A DNA stretch of 64,000 nucleotides from Nonomuraea sediminis (lineage in GTDB: Bacteria > Actinomycetota > Actinomycetes > Streptosporangiales > Streptosporangiaceae), in the NCBI RefSeq assembly GCF_018531495.1, contig NZ_JAHDTI010000007.1, positions 372,001 to 436,000 on the forward strand, read 5' to 3'. A model generated the notes under the pieces. The model ran no database searches, had not been told where the DNA came from, and saw nothing but the letters and a program-made list of their open reading frames with translations. The translations under genes and the position numbers were made by a program. Shown one piece after another: positions 17,968-27,038 of this stretch (its first letter is position 1; each line of letters opens with the position of its first letter).

Positions 17968-19443
17968 TTAGTGCGGAGGATTCAGCAGGCCTTCCTGTTG
18001 GACCATTCGGTGTTCCTCGGCCAGGTCCAGGCCGCGGGCGAAGAGCAGGTAGAGGCCGCCGGCCACGGGCAGCCCGACGAACAGGGAGTAGTCGACGCCG
18101 CCGAGAGCAGCGGCGACGGGGCCGGTGTAGAGGCCCACGATGACCACGAAGGGTGTCATCGCCGCCAGGCCGGCCAGGTAGGCCAGGTTGCCGCGCCAGC
18201 CCCAGCGGCCGTAGATGCCGTGCGGGTTGAAGATCTCCCGGACGACGTACTGGCCCTTGCGGACGAAGAAGTAGTCCACCAGGTTGATCGCGGTCCACGG
18301 GATGAACAGGTAGGTCAGGATGACCACGACGTTGGCGTAGAACCAGTTGAACTGCTCGACACCGACGAAGTTGGCGATCGTGCCCACCGTGACGAGCATG
18401 AGGCCGATCGTCACGGCCCGGATCGTTCTGGTGGGCCTGACTGGACGGAAGGAGTCGACGATGGAGATCATCGTGAGGCTTCCGCCGTACTGGTTGATCG
18501 CCATGATCGACAACAGGCCGACGAGCAGGGTGGCGATCGCGATGACGCCGAACCCCGTCACCAGGCGGTCGGCCGCCAGGCGCAGCGCGGCCACGGGCGT
18601 GGCTCCCGCCGGTGCGGCCGCCGACACCACTGCCCCCAGGACGAACACCCAGATCCCGGAGACCGCGCTGGGCAGGTAGGTCCACCAGAAGGTGTTGCGC
18701 ACCGGGATGTCGGGACGCAGGTAGCGCGAGTAGTCCGACACGTACGGCGCCCAGCCGAGCTGGAACCCGGCGACGAAGATGAACACCAGCATGAAGCGGG
18801 CCAGGTCGAACGGGCCCGGATCCCATACCCCGGCCGGGAGCCCGCCCGCGAACAGCGCCGCCCCGCTGATGACCGCCATGATGACGACGAAGGGCCAGGT
18901 CAGCCACTTGTTGACGGCGTGGATCCAGTCGTAGCCGAACAACGCGATCGCGGTGGCGATCGCGGCGGAGGCCACGTATCCGAGCCAGTTCGGAACAGAG
19001 AACAACGTGTTCATCGCGTCGCCGGACAGCAACGCGTCGGAGGTGTTGTAGCCGATGTAATTCACCAGGGCGAACACCCACACCGTCACGGCCGCCCCGA
19101 TGTATCCGAACTGGGGCCGTGACTGCACCAACTGCGGCAGGCCCAGCTGCGGGCCCTGCGCCGAGTGGAACGCCATGAAGAAGGTGCCGAACAGCGAGCC
19201 CAGTACGGTCGCCGCCACCGTCCACAGCAGCGAGGCACCCATGGACAGCGTGACCACGCCCGTAGCGAAACCGGTGAGGTTGAGGCTGCCCACGAACCAG
19301 ATGGCCCCCAGGCTGGAGACCCTGCCGTGCCTTTCCGACAGTGGTACCCAGTCGATCGAATGCTGTTCGATGTCCCGGCGATGCCGTCCCGGCCCTTCGC
19401 CCGCCGGTAACGACCCGCGCGCGTCCTGCGCAGCCTCCGTCAT
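17968..19443 (-). CDS. NCS1-family permease (purine/cytosine/allantoin-type)
   Basis: A 491-residue, 12-TM nucleobase:cation symporter-1. The N-terminus IEQHSIDWVPLSERHG and the segment LNLTGFATGVVTLSMGASL are typical, as are QLGLPQLVQSRPQFGYIG and VNYIGYNTSDALL. GGGAGG lies 5 bases before the ATG at 19443, which decides this start over a longer in-frame one at 19470. It is first in a two-gene unit with the agmatine deiminase and faces the RpiR regulator across a region with two palindromes. Substrate unknown; context suggests a guanidino or ureido nitrogen compound. Confidence 0.9.
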   Translation of the reverse strand: MTEAAQDARGSLPAGEGPGRHRRDIEQHSIDWVPLSERHGRVSSLGAIWFVGSLNLTGFATGVVTLSMGASLLWTVAATVLGSLFGTFFMAFHSAQGPQLGLPQLVQSRPQFGYIGAAVTVWVFALVNYIGYNTSDALLSGDAMNTLFSVPNWLGYVASAAIATAIALFGYDWIHAVNKWLTWPFVVIMAVISGAALFAGGLPAGVWDPGPFDLARFMLVFIFVAGFQLGWAPYVSDYSRYLRPDIPVRNTFWWTYLPSAVSGIWVFVLGAVVSAAAPAGATPVAALRLAADRLVTGFGVIAIATLLVGLLSIMAINQYGGSLTMISIVDSFRPVRPTRTIRAVTIGLMLVTVGTIANFVGVEQFNWFYANVVVILTYLFIPWTAINLVDYFFVRKGQYVVREIFNPHGIYGRWGWRGNLAYLAGLAAMTPFVVIVGLYTGPVAAALGGVDYSLFVGLPVAGGLYLLFARGLDLAEEHRMVQQEGLLNPPH

Positions 19444-19503
19444 GACGCCTCCCTGCATGAGCCCGCACACAGGCGGGAACCCTCTGTGCCGTGGACCGCA
19501 TCC

Positions 19504-19521
19504 TGACTGAAAATTCAGTCA
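19504..19521. promoter_or_regulatory. candidate RpiR operator 1
   Basis: TGACTGAAAATTCAGTCA has perfect 8-bp arms around an AA centre, 61 bp upstream of the NCS1 permease start. The TGAAA...TTTCA-like core suits a MurR/RpiR-family regulator, one of which is encoded next door. Confidence 0.65.
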
Positions 19522-19537
19522 AAGACAATGAGTACGC

Positions 19538-19555
19538 TGACTAAAATTTCAGTCA
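19538..19555. promoter_or_regulatory. candidate RpiR operator 2
   Basis: TGACTAAAATTTCAGTCA is a second copy, with one mismatch between arms, centred 34 bp (about three helical turns) from operator 1. This arrangement suits cooperative binding by a dimer of dimers. Confidence 0.6.
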
Positions 19556-19767
19556 TCTATGACGGGTTCCGCTGCCGGCCCTCTGATCATTCGTTTGGTG
19601 GGAAACCCGCTGTGGGGATATCGAGGGGAGCGCCCGGCAGGCTCGTAACCTCCTGATCGACCTCCCGCTGCGGAGCGGTCGGCCGCTCGCGGCCTCGACC
19701 TTGCATGACCCGCGGAGGTGTCACCGGCCAGAATGATGGGCGGGACAACCCTGATCGAGAGGCGTCG

Positions 19768-20628
19768 ATGACTGGAGAGAGCGCGGAGGTGTTCGTCTCG
19801 GTCGCGGAGCGGGTGAGACGGAGCCTCGCGGACGCGTCACCGGGAGAGCGGCAGGTCGCCCGGACCCTGCTGGCCAACTATCCGGCGGCCGGGCTGGAGA
19901 CGGCCGCGCGGCTGGCCAAGCGCGCGGGGGTGAGTGCGCCGACGGTCGTGCGGTTCGTGGCAGGACTGGGCTTCGCCGGCTACCGGGCGTTCCAGCAGGC
20001 GTTGCGCGAGGAGATCGAGGCCCGGCGGGCGTCGCCGCTCACGCTCGGCCAGCAGGTCGGGGAGGGGGCCCTGAGGCTGTCCGCGGCGGCGGCCTTCCGC
20101 CAGCGGCTGGACGAGTCGTTCGCCGCGCTGTCCGACGCCGAACTCGACGAGGTCCTCGCGCTGCTGGCGGACTCGACGCGGCGGATCACCATGATCGGCG
20201 GCCGCTACTCGTACATCCTCGCCGAGTATCTGGACCTGCACCTGAGACTGCTCCGCCCGGCGACCAGGGTGCTCGACGCGCGGCCGGAGAACATGGCGGC
20301 GTTCTGCGCGGACGCGGGGCGCCGGGATGTGCTCGTGGTGTTCGACTATCGCCGCTACCAGCGTGACATCGTGGAGTTCGCGCGGCGCGTGCACGATCGG
20401 GGCGCCAAGATCGTGCTCTTCACCGATCCCTGGCTGTCGCCCGCTTCGGACGTCGCCGACCTCGTCATCCCGGCCCGCGTCGAGGCGCCGAGCCCGTTCG
20501 ACAGCCTCGTCCCGGCGATGGCACAGGTCGAGACGGTGGTCGCGGGCGTGACCCAACGGCTGGGCGAGGTCGGCGAGACCCGCCTGCGACAGGTCGAGGA
20601 GATCGCGGGGCACGTCACGATGGACTAG
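19768..20628 (+). CDS. MurR/RpiR family transcriptional regulator (HTH + SIS)
   Basis: A 286-residue regulator. The N-terminal RpiR helix-turn-helix (residues 15-85) includes LAKRAGVSAPTVVRFVAGLGFAGYRAFQQAL. The SIS domain (about 120-260) contains ITMIGGRYSYILAEYL and DVLVVFDYRRYQRD. RpiR proteins sense phosphosugars or other small acids via SIS. ATG 19768 is preceded by GAGAGG; a longer in-frame start at 19705 has no clear ribosome site. It sits between two catabolic transcription units, each preceded by TGAAA/TTTCA-type palindromes, and probably represses both. Confidence 0.92.
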   Translation: MTGESAEVFVSVAERVRRSLADASPGERQVARTLLANYPAAGLETAARLAKRAGVSAPTVVRFVAGLGFAGYRAFQQALREEIEARRASPLTLGQQVGEGALRLSAAAAFRQRLDESFAALSDAELDEVLALLADSTRRITMIGGRYSYILAEYLDLHLRLLRPATRVLDARPENMAAFCADAGRRDVLVVFDYRRYQRDIVEFARRVHDRGAKIVLFTDPWLSPASDVADLVIPARVEAPSPFDSLVPAMAQVETVVAGVTQRLGEVGETRLRQVEEIAGHVTMD

Positions 20629-20644
20629 TGAAACAAAAATTTCA
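20629..20644. promoter_or_regulatory. candidate RpiR operator 3
   Basis: TGAAACAAAAATTTCA (TGAAA and TTTCA arms) starts at the base after the regulator's stop codon and lies about 100 bp before the APC permease start. It shares the half-site of operators 1 and 2, so the same regulator may control the downstream operon from its own promoter. Confidence 0.55.
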
Positions 20645-20741
20645 TGGTTGACCCTTGACGGGTGTCATGAATGTTCTATTTCATGTCGGGAAGTGGGCCG
20701 CGCGACCGCCGGCCCGTCTCCGCCCCCTCTCGGGAGGTGCC

Positions 20742-22181
20742 ATGCCGGAACAATTGCGCCCGCCTCGCAAGCTACGACTGTGGGAGGCGCTCGCCCTGTC
20801 TGTCGGGCTCATGGGCCCCACGCTCGCCATGGCGCTCAACGGCGCGGGTGTGGCGGGCACGGTGGGCAAGGCGGTGCCGCTCGTCTTCGTCCTCGGCCTG
20901 ATCGGCGTGGCGTTGGTCGCCTACGGATTCGTCCGGCTGACGCGCCATTTCAACCATGCGGGCTCGGTCTACGCGCTGGCCGGAGTGACCCTCGGCCCCC
21001 GTGCCGGATTCTTCGGCGGATTCGCCCTGCTCGGCACCTACCTGTTCTTCGCCGTGTGCACGCTGGCTGCCACAGGGGTGTTCACCGAAGCCTTCGTGTC
21101 CGCTCTCGGCCTGTCCTGGGGCGTGCCCTGGTTCGCCGTGGCCGCCGTGGCCGCCGCGGGCGTCTGGGCGGTCAACTCCCGCGAGTCGCGCGTGACGGCT
21201 CGCACACTGCTGCTCGTCGAAGGTGTCGGCATCGTCGGCATGCTCGTGCTGAGCGCGATCATCGTGGCCCGCGCGGGTGCGGGCACCGCGCCCGGCGGTC
21301 AGACGCTCGACCTGTCGGTTTTCAGTATGGAAGGCACCACCGTGGGCGCGGTGATGACCGCCACCGTGTTCGCGTTCCTGTCCTGGGCCGGATTCGAGGC
21401 GTGCGCGTCGCTCGGCGAGGAGACCGCCGACCCACGCCGCAACATCCCGCGTGCCCTGGCCGGCAGCGTGCTGCTGACCGGTGTGCTGTACGTCTTCGTG
21501 ATGTTCGCCCAGACCATCGGCTTCGGCACCGGCAAGGGCGGGGTGGCCGCCTTCGCCGGGGCGGAGTCGTCGCTGTCCGCCCTCGCCCAGGCCTACATCG
21601 GCACCTGGTTCTCCCTCATGATCGCCTTCACCGCGATGGCGTCGGCGTTCGCCGCCTCCATCAGCTCGTCGGCGGCGGCGAGCCGGCTGCTGTTCGCGCT
21701 CTCCCGCGACGGCTTCGGCCCACGCGTCCTGGCCCGCACCGACCCGCGCACTGGGGTGCCCTCCGTCTCTCTGGTCGTCGCCCTCGCCGTGGCCGCGCTC
21801 GCCGACGTGGCCCTCGACCTGGCCGGAGTGAGCGCCTTCGACGCCTACTACTGGTTCGCCACCCTCGGCGTGCTCTGCCTGCTGGTGGCCTATGCCGTCG
21901 CGGGGGCGGGCGTCGTCGCGTTCATCGTCAACGGGCGCGGCCGGATCCCGAGGCGTGAGATCGCGATCCCGGTGCTGGCGATCGCCTACCTGTGCTTCGT
22001 CTTCTACAACCAGTCAGTGGGGCAGGACAGCCCACTCAGCTACTTCCCGTGGATCGCCGCGGCCTGGTGCCTGGCCGGCCTGGCCGTCGTGCTGGCCGCT
22101 CCCGGCCTGGCCGGTCGGATCGGGCAGGGCCTCAGCGCCGAGCTGGCCCGTCCCGAGGAGCAGGCGGTCAGCACGGCATGA
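20742..22181 (+). CDS. APC-superfamily amino acid/amine permease
   Basis: A 479-residue transporter with 12 predicted membrane segments. The first helix region LRLWEALALSVGLMGPTLAMAL has the APC substrate-binding G-x-G-type break, and FAFLSWAGFEACASLGEET is the conserved TM6 to loop motif. ATG 20742 follows GGGAGG by 5 bases; the upstream in-frame ATG at 20655 has no ribosome site. It is first of four coupled genes (permease, GS-like, amidohydrolase, M20) and probably imports the operon's substrate, an amine or amino-acid derivative. Confidence 0.92.
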   Translation: MPEQLRPPRKLRLWEALALSVGLMGPTLAMALNGAGVAGTVGKAVPLVFVLGLIGVALVAYGFVRLTRHFNHAGSVYALAGVTLGPRAGFFGGFALLGTYLFFAVCTLAATGVFTEAFVSALGLSWGVPWFAVAAVAAAGVWAVNSRESRVTARTLLLVEGVGIVGMLVLSAIIVARAGAGTAPGGQTLDLSVFSMEGTTVGAVMTATVFAFLSWAGFEACASLGEETADPRRNIPRALAGSVLLTGVLYVFVMFAQTIGFGTGKGGVAAFAGAESSLSALAQAYIGTWFSLMIAFTAMASAFAASISSSAAASRLLFALSRDGFGPRVLARTDPRTGVPSVSLVVALAVAALADVALDLAGVSAFDAYYWFATLGVLCLLVAYAVAGAGVVAFIVNGRGRIPRREIAIPVLAIAYLCFVFYNQSVGQDSPLSYFPWIAAAWCLAGLAVVLAAPGLAGRIGQGLSAELARPEEQAVSTA

Positions 22182-23434
22182 ACGTCTTCATCGCGACCTG
22201 CGACCTGGCCGGGCACACGCGCGGCCGTGCCGTACCCGCCTCGAGAGAGGCCGCGGTGCTGCGCGGCGGCACCGGCTGGGTGCCTGCCGACCTGGCCCTG
22301 ACCTGCTTCGGGACCATCGCCGAGAATCCGTTCGGCTCGACGGGCGACCTGCGGCTGCTGCCCGTCCCAGCCACGCGCGCCGACATCCCGGCCGATGGCG
22401 ACATACCGGGGACACGGCTGTACCTGGCCGGGCAGACTCTGCCGGACGGCACGCCGTGGGAGTGCTGCCCCCGCACCTTCCTCGCCGACGCCGTGGAGGA
22501 ACTGCAGGCGGAGCTGGGACTCGTCCCTGTGGCCTCGTTCGAACACGAATTCACGCTGGCAGGGCCACGATCGCCGGATCCCGCAGGGCCGTTCTCCTTC
22601 GAGAGATACAGGACAGCGGAGCCGTTCGGCTCCGATCTGGTGGCGCTCCTCGAAGGGAACGGGTTCGCGCCCGAGACCTGGCTGCCCGAGTACGGCGAGG
22701 CGCAGCACGAGATCACGCTCGCCCCCACCGACGCCCTCGCCGCCGCCGACCGGGCGGTGCTGCTGCGCGAGCTCGTCCGCGACCTCGCCAGGCGGCGCGG
22801 GCTTCGCGCCTGCTTCGCGCCCATCCTGCACCCGGCGGGCAGCGGCAACGGCGTGCACATCCACCTGTCGTTCAAGGGCGGGGCCATGCACGACCCCGGC
22901 AGGCCGGGAGGCCTGTCGGAGCCGGCCGCCAGGTTCTGTGCGGGGATCCTGCAGCACGCCGCCGCGCTCACCGCGGTGACCGCGGCGAGCCCGGTGTCGT
23001 TCCTGCGCCTCACCCCACACCGGTGGAGCGCGGGCGGGGTGTTCCTCGCCGAGCGCAACAGGGAGGCGATGCTGCGCATCTGCCCTGGCTCGGGAGCCGA
23101 GTTCAACATCGAGTTCCGCGCCGCCGACGCGACCGCCAACCCCTGGCTCGCGCTCGGCGTCCTGCTCAGGGCCGGCCTGGAGGGGATCCGCCGCGGCTAC
23201 CCGGAGCCGGTCGTCTGGCCGGAGTCGGTGACCGAGGCGGAGCTCGCGGCCGTGCCGCCGATGCCGAAGTCGCAGGGCGAGGCGCTCGACGCACTGGAGG
23301 CCGACGAGGTCGTGCGCGGCCTGTTCGCGCCCGACCTCATCAACACCTACCTGTCGGTCAAGCGGACGGAATCGCGCGCGCTCGACGGCCTGGACGACGC
23401 GGAAAGCTGCCGGAGGATCGCCGATGTCTTCTGA
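22178..23434 (+). CDS. glutamine synthetase-like gamma-glutamyl ligase
   Basis: A 418-residue type I GS-fold protein. It starts at an ATG overlapping the permease stop (ATGA). GS catalytic elements are kept: SFEHEFTL (metal/ATP glutamates), GEAQHEITLAP, SGNGVHIHLSF (H for ATP/metal), RLTPHRW (substrate arginine) and FNIEFRAADATANPWLALG. It lacks the Tyr adenylylation loop and is shorter than GlnA (about 450-470), which matches GlnA-like enzymes that glutamylate amines (polyamines, ethanolamine) or FluG-type C-terminal domains. It overlaps the next gene by 11 bp. Substrate not determinable from sequence. Confidence 0.9.
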   Translation: MNVFIATCDLAGHTRGRAVPASREAAVLRGGTGWVPADLALTCFGTIAENPFGSTGDLRLLPVPATRADIPADGDIPGTRLYLAGQTLPDGTPWECCPRTFLADAVEELQAELGLVPVASFEHEFTLAGPRSPDPAGPFSFERYRTAEPFGSDLVALLEGNGFAPETWLPEYGEAQHEITLAPTDALAAADRAVLLRELVRDLARRRGLRACFAPILHPAGSGNGVHIHLSFKGGAMHDPGRPGGLSEPAARFCAGILQHAAALTAVTAASPVSFLRLTPHRWSAGGVFLAERNREAMLRICPGSGAEFNIEFRAADATANPWLALGVLLRAGLEGIRRGYPEPVVWPESVTEAELAAVPPMPKSQGEALDALEADEVVRGLFAPDLINTYLSVKRTESRALDGLDDAESCRRIADVF

Positions 23435-24572
23435 GTCCCTCGATCAGTCGATCGAGGCCATCGCGCTGGTGGACCACCATGTCCACGGCGCCTCGGGCCA
23501 CGACCTGTCCAGGGCGGAGTTCGAGGAGCTCATCACCGAGTCGGACCGGCCGGTACCCGGCTGGATGACCCAGTTCGACTCCCAGATCGGCTTCGCGATC
23601 CTGCGGCACTGCGCGCCCGTGCTGGGCCTCGACCCGCACACGCCGCCCGAGGCGTATCTGGCGCGGCGTGCTGAGCTCGGCGCCGCGGAGGTGAACAGGC
23701 GGCTGCTGACCGCGAGCGGGATCGGCCACTTCCTTGTGGAGACCGGCTACCGCGGCGACGAGATCCTCAGCCCCGCGGGCATGGCCGAGGCCACCGGGCG
23801 GCCCGCCGAGGAGGTCGTCCGCTTGGAGGCGGTGGCCGAGCAGGTGGTCTCCGAGGGCGTCAGCGCGGCCGGGTTCGCCGCGCGCTTCGCCGAACTGCTG
23901 TGGAAGCGCAGCCGTACGGCGCGCGGCCTCAAGACGATCGTCGCCTACCGCCACGGGCTCGACCTCGACCCGAGCCCGCCCAGCCCCGCCGAGGTGACGG
24001 CGGCGGCCGGGCGGTGGCTGCGGGCGGTCGAGGAGACCACGACGGTCCGGGTCGACGATCCGGTGCTGCTACGCCACCTGATCTGGACCGGGATCGAGCG
24101 CGGGCTGCCGCTGCAGTTCCACATCGGCTACGGTGACCCAGACGTCGACCTGCACCGCTCTGACCCACTGCTGTTGCGGGGGCTCATCGAGCGGGCCGAG
24201 CCCAGCGGGGTGCCGCTGCTCCTGCTGCACTGCTATCCGTTCCACCGCAACGCGGGCTACCTCGCCCAGGTCTACCCCAACGTCTACTTCGACGTGGGCC
24301 TTGGCGTGAACTACACCGGAGCGCGCAGCGTGGCCGTCGTGGCGGAGAGCCTGGAGCTGGCGCCGTTCGCCAAGATCCTCTTCTCCTCCGACGCCTGGGG
24401 CCCGGCCGAGCTGCACCACCTGGGCGCCCTGCTGTGGCGCCGGGCGATGACCCGCGTCCTCGGCGGTTTCGTGGCCGATGGAGAGTGGTCGCCGGCCCAG
24501 GCAGCCCGGGTGGCCACCATGATCGGCGCGGACAACGCGCGTCGCGTCTACCGCCTGGGAGACGACGCGTGA
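23424..24572 (+). CDS. amidohydrolase 2 family protein (FluG N-terminal-like)
   Basis: A 382-residue TIM-barrel metal-dependent amidohydrolase (Amidohydro_2 type). The metal motif is VDHHVHG (H19, H21); LQFHIGYGD and LLLLHCYPFHRNAGYL supply later histidines, and ILFSSDAWGPAEL the catalytic aspartate. In fungal and some plant FluG proteins this domain is fused N-terminal to a GS domain; here the same two domains are separate, adjacent and translationally coupled. Its end overlaps the M20 gene start (GTGA). It likely hydrolyses or deaminates a product or precursor of the ligase. Confidence 0.88.
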   Translation: MSSESLDQSIEAIALVDHHVHGASGHDLSRAEFEELITESDRPVPGWMTQFDSQIGFAILRHCAPVLGLDPHTPPEAYLARRAELGAAEVNRRLLTASGIGHFLVETGYRGDEILSPAGMAEATGRPAEEVVRLEAVAEQVVSEGVSAAGFAARFAELLWKRSRTARGLKTIVAYRHGLDLDPSPPSPAEVTAAAGRWLRAVEETTTVRVDDPVLLRHLIWTGIERGLPLQFHIGYGDPDVDLHRSDPLLLRGLIERAEPSGVPLLLLHCYPFHRNAGYLAQVYPNVYFDVGLGVNYTGARSVAVVAESLELAPFAKILFSSDAWGPAELHHLGALLWRRAMTRVLGGFVADGEWSPAQAARVATMIGADNARRVYRLGDDA

Positions 24573-25753
24573 CGGATCGGATCGAGCGCCTGCTCGCCGC
24601 GCTGCGCGCCGAGCTCCCCGCGGCCTGCGAGCTGCGGCGCAGGCTGCACGCCGAGCCGTGCGTGTCCGGTCAGGAAGGGCCGACCCTCAAGCAGGTGCTC
24701 GACGCCCTGCCCGTCGCGGCGGCGCCGGATCCGGTGGCCGGCACCGGCGCCCTGGTCCGCATCGGTGGCGACGGCCCCGCGGTCGGAGTACGCGGCGAGC
24801 TCGACGCCCTGCCGATCGCGGAACAGACAGACGTGTCCTGGGCGGCCGGCAACGGTGCCATGCACGCCTGCGGCCACGACGTCCACCTCGCCGCGCTGGT
24901 CGCGCTGGCCAGGGCGGTCGACAGGGCCGGCGGTCCTGCCCCGATGCTCGCGGTGCTGCAGCCGCGCGAGGAGACCTACCCGTCGGGCGCGCTCGACATC
25001 GTCGAGTCGGGCGCGCTCGCCGGGCACCAGGTGCGGGCCATGGTCGCCGCGCACGTCCAGCCCGTGCTCGGCGCCGGAGTCGTCGCCTGCACCCCCGGCC
25101 CGGTCAACGCCTGCGCCGACGAGTTCACCCTGACCGTCAGGGGCAGCGGCGGGCACGCCGCCTACCCGCATCTGACCAGGGACCCGATACCGGCGCTTGC
25201 CCAGATCATCGTGGCCGCGCAGCAGCTCGTCAGCCGCGACGCCGACCCGATGGTGGGCACCGTGGTCACCTTCGGGACGCTTGAGGCGGGCACCGCGCCC
25301 AACGCCATACCGGGTGAGGCCGTCACCCGGGGCACGCTCAGGACGATGTCGGAGTCCTGGCGGGCCCAGCTCCACGAACGCTTCCACGCGGTCGCGGAGG
25401 GCGTCGCCAAGGCGCACGGCTGCGAGGCCGAGGTGCGGATCCTCCGCGGCGAGCCGGTGCTCGTGAACGACGCCCGCCTCGCCGCCGAGGCCACCGCGCT
25501 GCTCGGCGGCTTCGGCCACACGGTTTCGGCGCCGCTGCGGTCGTGCGGCGCCGACGACTTCGCCTACTACGCGGCCGATGTGCCGTCGCTGATGCTCTTC
25601 GTCGGCACCGACACGACGGCGGGGCTGCACACTCCCACGTTTCTGCCCGCGGACGAGAGCGTGGCGGCGGTCGCGGAAAGCCTGCTGGCCGCCTATCTCG
25701 CGGCGGCACGGATCCTCATCGAGCCCGCGGGCGCCGAGAATCGTGTCAAGTAG
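24569..25753 (+). CDS. M20D family amidohydrolase/peptidase
   Basis: A 394-residue di-metal hydrolase of the aminoacylase/hippurate hydrolase/IAA-amide hydrolase group. GTG 24569 overlaps the previous stop. Motifs are GVRGELDALPI, HACGHDVHLAALVAL (metal Cys/His as in M20D), LQPREE, the dimerisation lid GSGGHAAYPHLTRDPI, and a C-terminal metal His in TAGLHTPTF. Last gene of the operon. A hydrolase of N-acyl or gamma-glutamyl amides would complete a conjugate-then-cleave pathway with the GS-like ligase; that pairing is inference. Confidence 0.9.
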   Translation: MTDRIERLLAALRAELPAACELRRRLHAEPCVSGQEGPTLKQVLDALPVAAAPDPVAGTGALVRIGGDGPAVGVRGELDALPIAEQTDVSWAAGNGAMHACGHDVHLAALVALARAVDRAGGPAPMLAVLQPREETYPSGALDIVESGALAGHQVRAMVAAHVQPVLGAGVVACTPGPVNACADEFTLTVRGSGGHAAYPHLTRDPIPALAQIIVAAQQLVSRDADPMVGTVVTFGTLEAGTAPNAIPGEAVTRGTLRTMSESWRAQLHERFHAVAEGVAKAHGCEAEVRILRGEPVLVNDARLAAEATALLGGFGHTVSAPLRSCGADDFAYYAADVPSLMLFVGTDTTAGLHTPTFLPADESVAAVAESLLAAYLAAARILIEPAGAENRVK

Positions 25754-25780
25754 GCCCGTGCCCGCACGGATCAGTGCGCC

Positions 25781-25804
25781 GCTCCTTCGGCGGAGCTTCT
25801 TTTC
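25781..25804 (+). terminator. weak hairpin terminator
   Basis: GCTCC (25781-25785) pairs with GGAGC (25792-25796) around TTCGGC and is followed by TTCTTTTC. It lies 28 bp after the M20 stop and between convergent genes. Confidence 0.45.
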
Positions 25805-27038
25805 AGGCGACGAAGTGGTGGGCCGATGCCGGCCATCGTTCCCAGCCCGGATCGCCGCCATGGACGAACAGGCTCCATGCCCGCTGTACCTCGGCCACGA
25901 GCGAGGGCGGCATCTCGCCCCTGAGCATGGGAGCCTGCCGCCAGGCCGCGGGATCGCCGAAGACGAACGCGAGCTCGATACAGTGGCACGCGCCGTACGG
26001 GCTGCCGGCCGGGTGCCAGTCGAAGCGGTACAGCCAAACCGGGTTCCCCCGTTCGGCACGCAGCCGGGTCAGCCGGAGCATGGGGTCGACGAACATGGTG
26101 TCGGTGATGCGCTCGCTCGCCTCGCTGAGGTCGAAGAAGGCCGCCGCCTCGTCGCGTGTGGTGCCCATGAGGATGTCCAGCGGGCCGGCCCGTGTCCCCG
26201 CCTCATGGACGAGGTCCGCCGCGACCAGCTCGCCGTCCGCGACCAGCTGGAACGGCGGGGCGAGGCCCGGCCCGGCGGTGATGCGGGCGAGTTCCCGCTG
26301 CGCCGCCAGCAGCGTGGCCACGGGCAGGTCGCGCAGCCTTCCAGCTTCTGCCGGCGCCAGGTCGAGCAGTTCCAGGTACGTTCTGCCGAGCTCGACGGCG
26401 CGCTCGGGCGGCTGTGGAGGCATGCCGGCGGGTGCGCTCTGCAGGATCGCGCGCCGGAACAAGCCGTCGGCTTCGCCCGCGGGCAGCAGCGCGAGGATCG
26501 ACAGCGCTCCGCCGGACTGTCCCGCCACCGTCACCGCTTGGGGGTCGCCGCCGAACGCGGCGATGTTCGCCCGCACCCAGCGCAGCGCCTGGAGCTGATC
26601 GAGCAGTCCCAAGTTGCCCTGGCTCACCGGGGGCAGGTGGAGGTATCCCATGGCACCCAGCCGGTAGTTGACGGTGACCACGACCATGTCGCCCCGCTCG
26701 GCCAGGACGGCGCCGCCGTACCAGTCGAAGCCACCCGAGCCGGTGGCGAAGCCACCGCCGTGAAGGAACACCAGGACGGGTCGCGGCCCGGTGGCGACAG
26801 GCCGCCACACGTTCAGGGTCAGGCAGTCCTCGGCCTGATGCGACTGCTGCGGGCCCATGACCCGCTCCAGCCGGGACGCCGGTTGCGGGGCCGCGGGGCC
26901 GGGCGCGACCGCATCGCGCACGCCCTTCCACGCGGGCACCGGCCTCGGGGGCTCGAAGCGGGTCGCGCTGGCGTAAGGGATGCCCAGGAAAGCCGTCGCG
27001 GTGCCGCGCAGCCGTCCTGACGCCATCTCGACGATCAT
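25803..27038 (-). CDS. type B carboxylesterase
   Basis: A 411-residue alpha/beta-hydrolase of the carboxylesterase/cholinesterase family. Visible marks are FLGIPYA near 18-23, EDCLTLNVW (70-78), the oxyanion motif FLHGGGF (91-97) and the nucleophile elbow GQSGGA with S175. The protein is about 80-100 residues shorter than usual, the shortening being in the C-terminal half. No signal peptide, so cytosolic. Its start overlaps the VOC gene stop by 4 bp; the two form an operon probably controlled by the divergent Lrp-type regulator. Confidence 0.9.
   Translation of the reverse strand: MIVEMASGRLRGTATAFLGIPYASATRFEPPRPVPAWKGVRDAVAPGPAAPQPASRLERVMGPQQSHQAEDCLTLNVWRPVATGPRPVLVFLHGGGFATGSGGFDWYGGAVLAERGDMVVVTVNYRLGAMGYLHLPPVSQGNLGLLDQLQALRWVRANIAAFGGDPQAVTVAGQSGGALSILALLPAGEADGLFRRAILQSAPAGMPPQPPERAVELGRTYLELLDLAPAEAGRLRDLPVATLLAAQRELARITAGPGLAPPFQLVADGELVAADLVHEAGTRAGPLDILMGTTRDEAAAFFDLSEASERITDTMFVDPMLRLTRLRAERGNPVWLYRFDWHPAGSPYGACHCIELAFVFGDPAAWRQAPMLRGEMPPSLVAEVQRAWSLFVHGGDPGWERWPASAHHFVA

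Larger units (their letters stand above)
19444..19767. other. divergent intergenic control region
   Basis: A 324-bp gap between the NCS1 permease and RpiR starts. It is locally AT-rich around the two palindromes at 19504-19555, where the permease promoter should lie. I see no coding sequence in it. Confidence 0.6.

Noticed and set aside
16774..19122. 782-codon plus-strand frame, and a matching long minus frame at 17018-19528
   Set aside because: Shadows of the agmatine deiminase and NCS1 permease genes; composition is His/Asp/Gln-rich nonsense with no domains.
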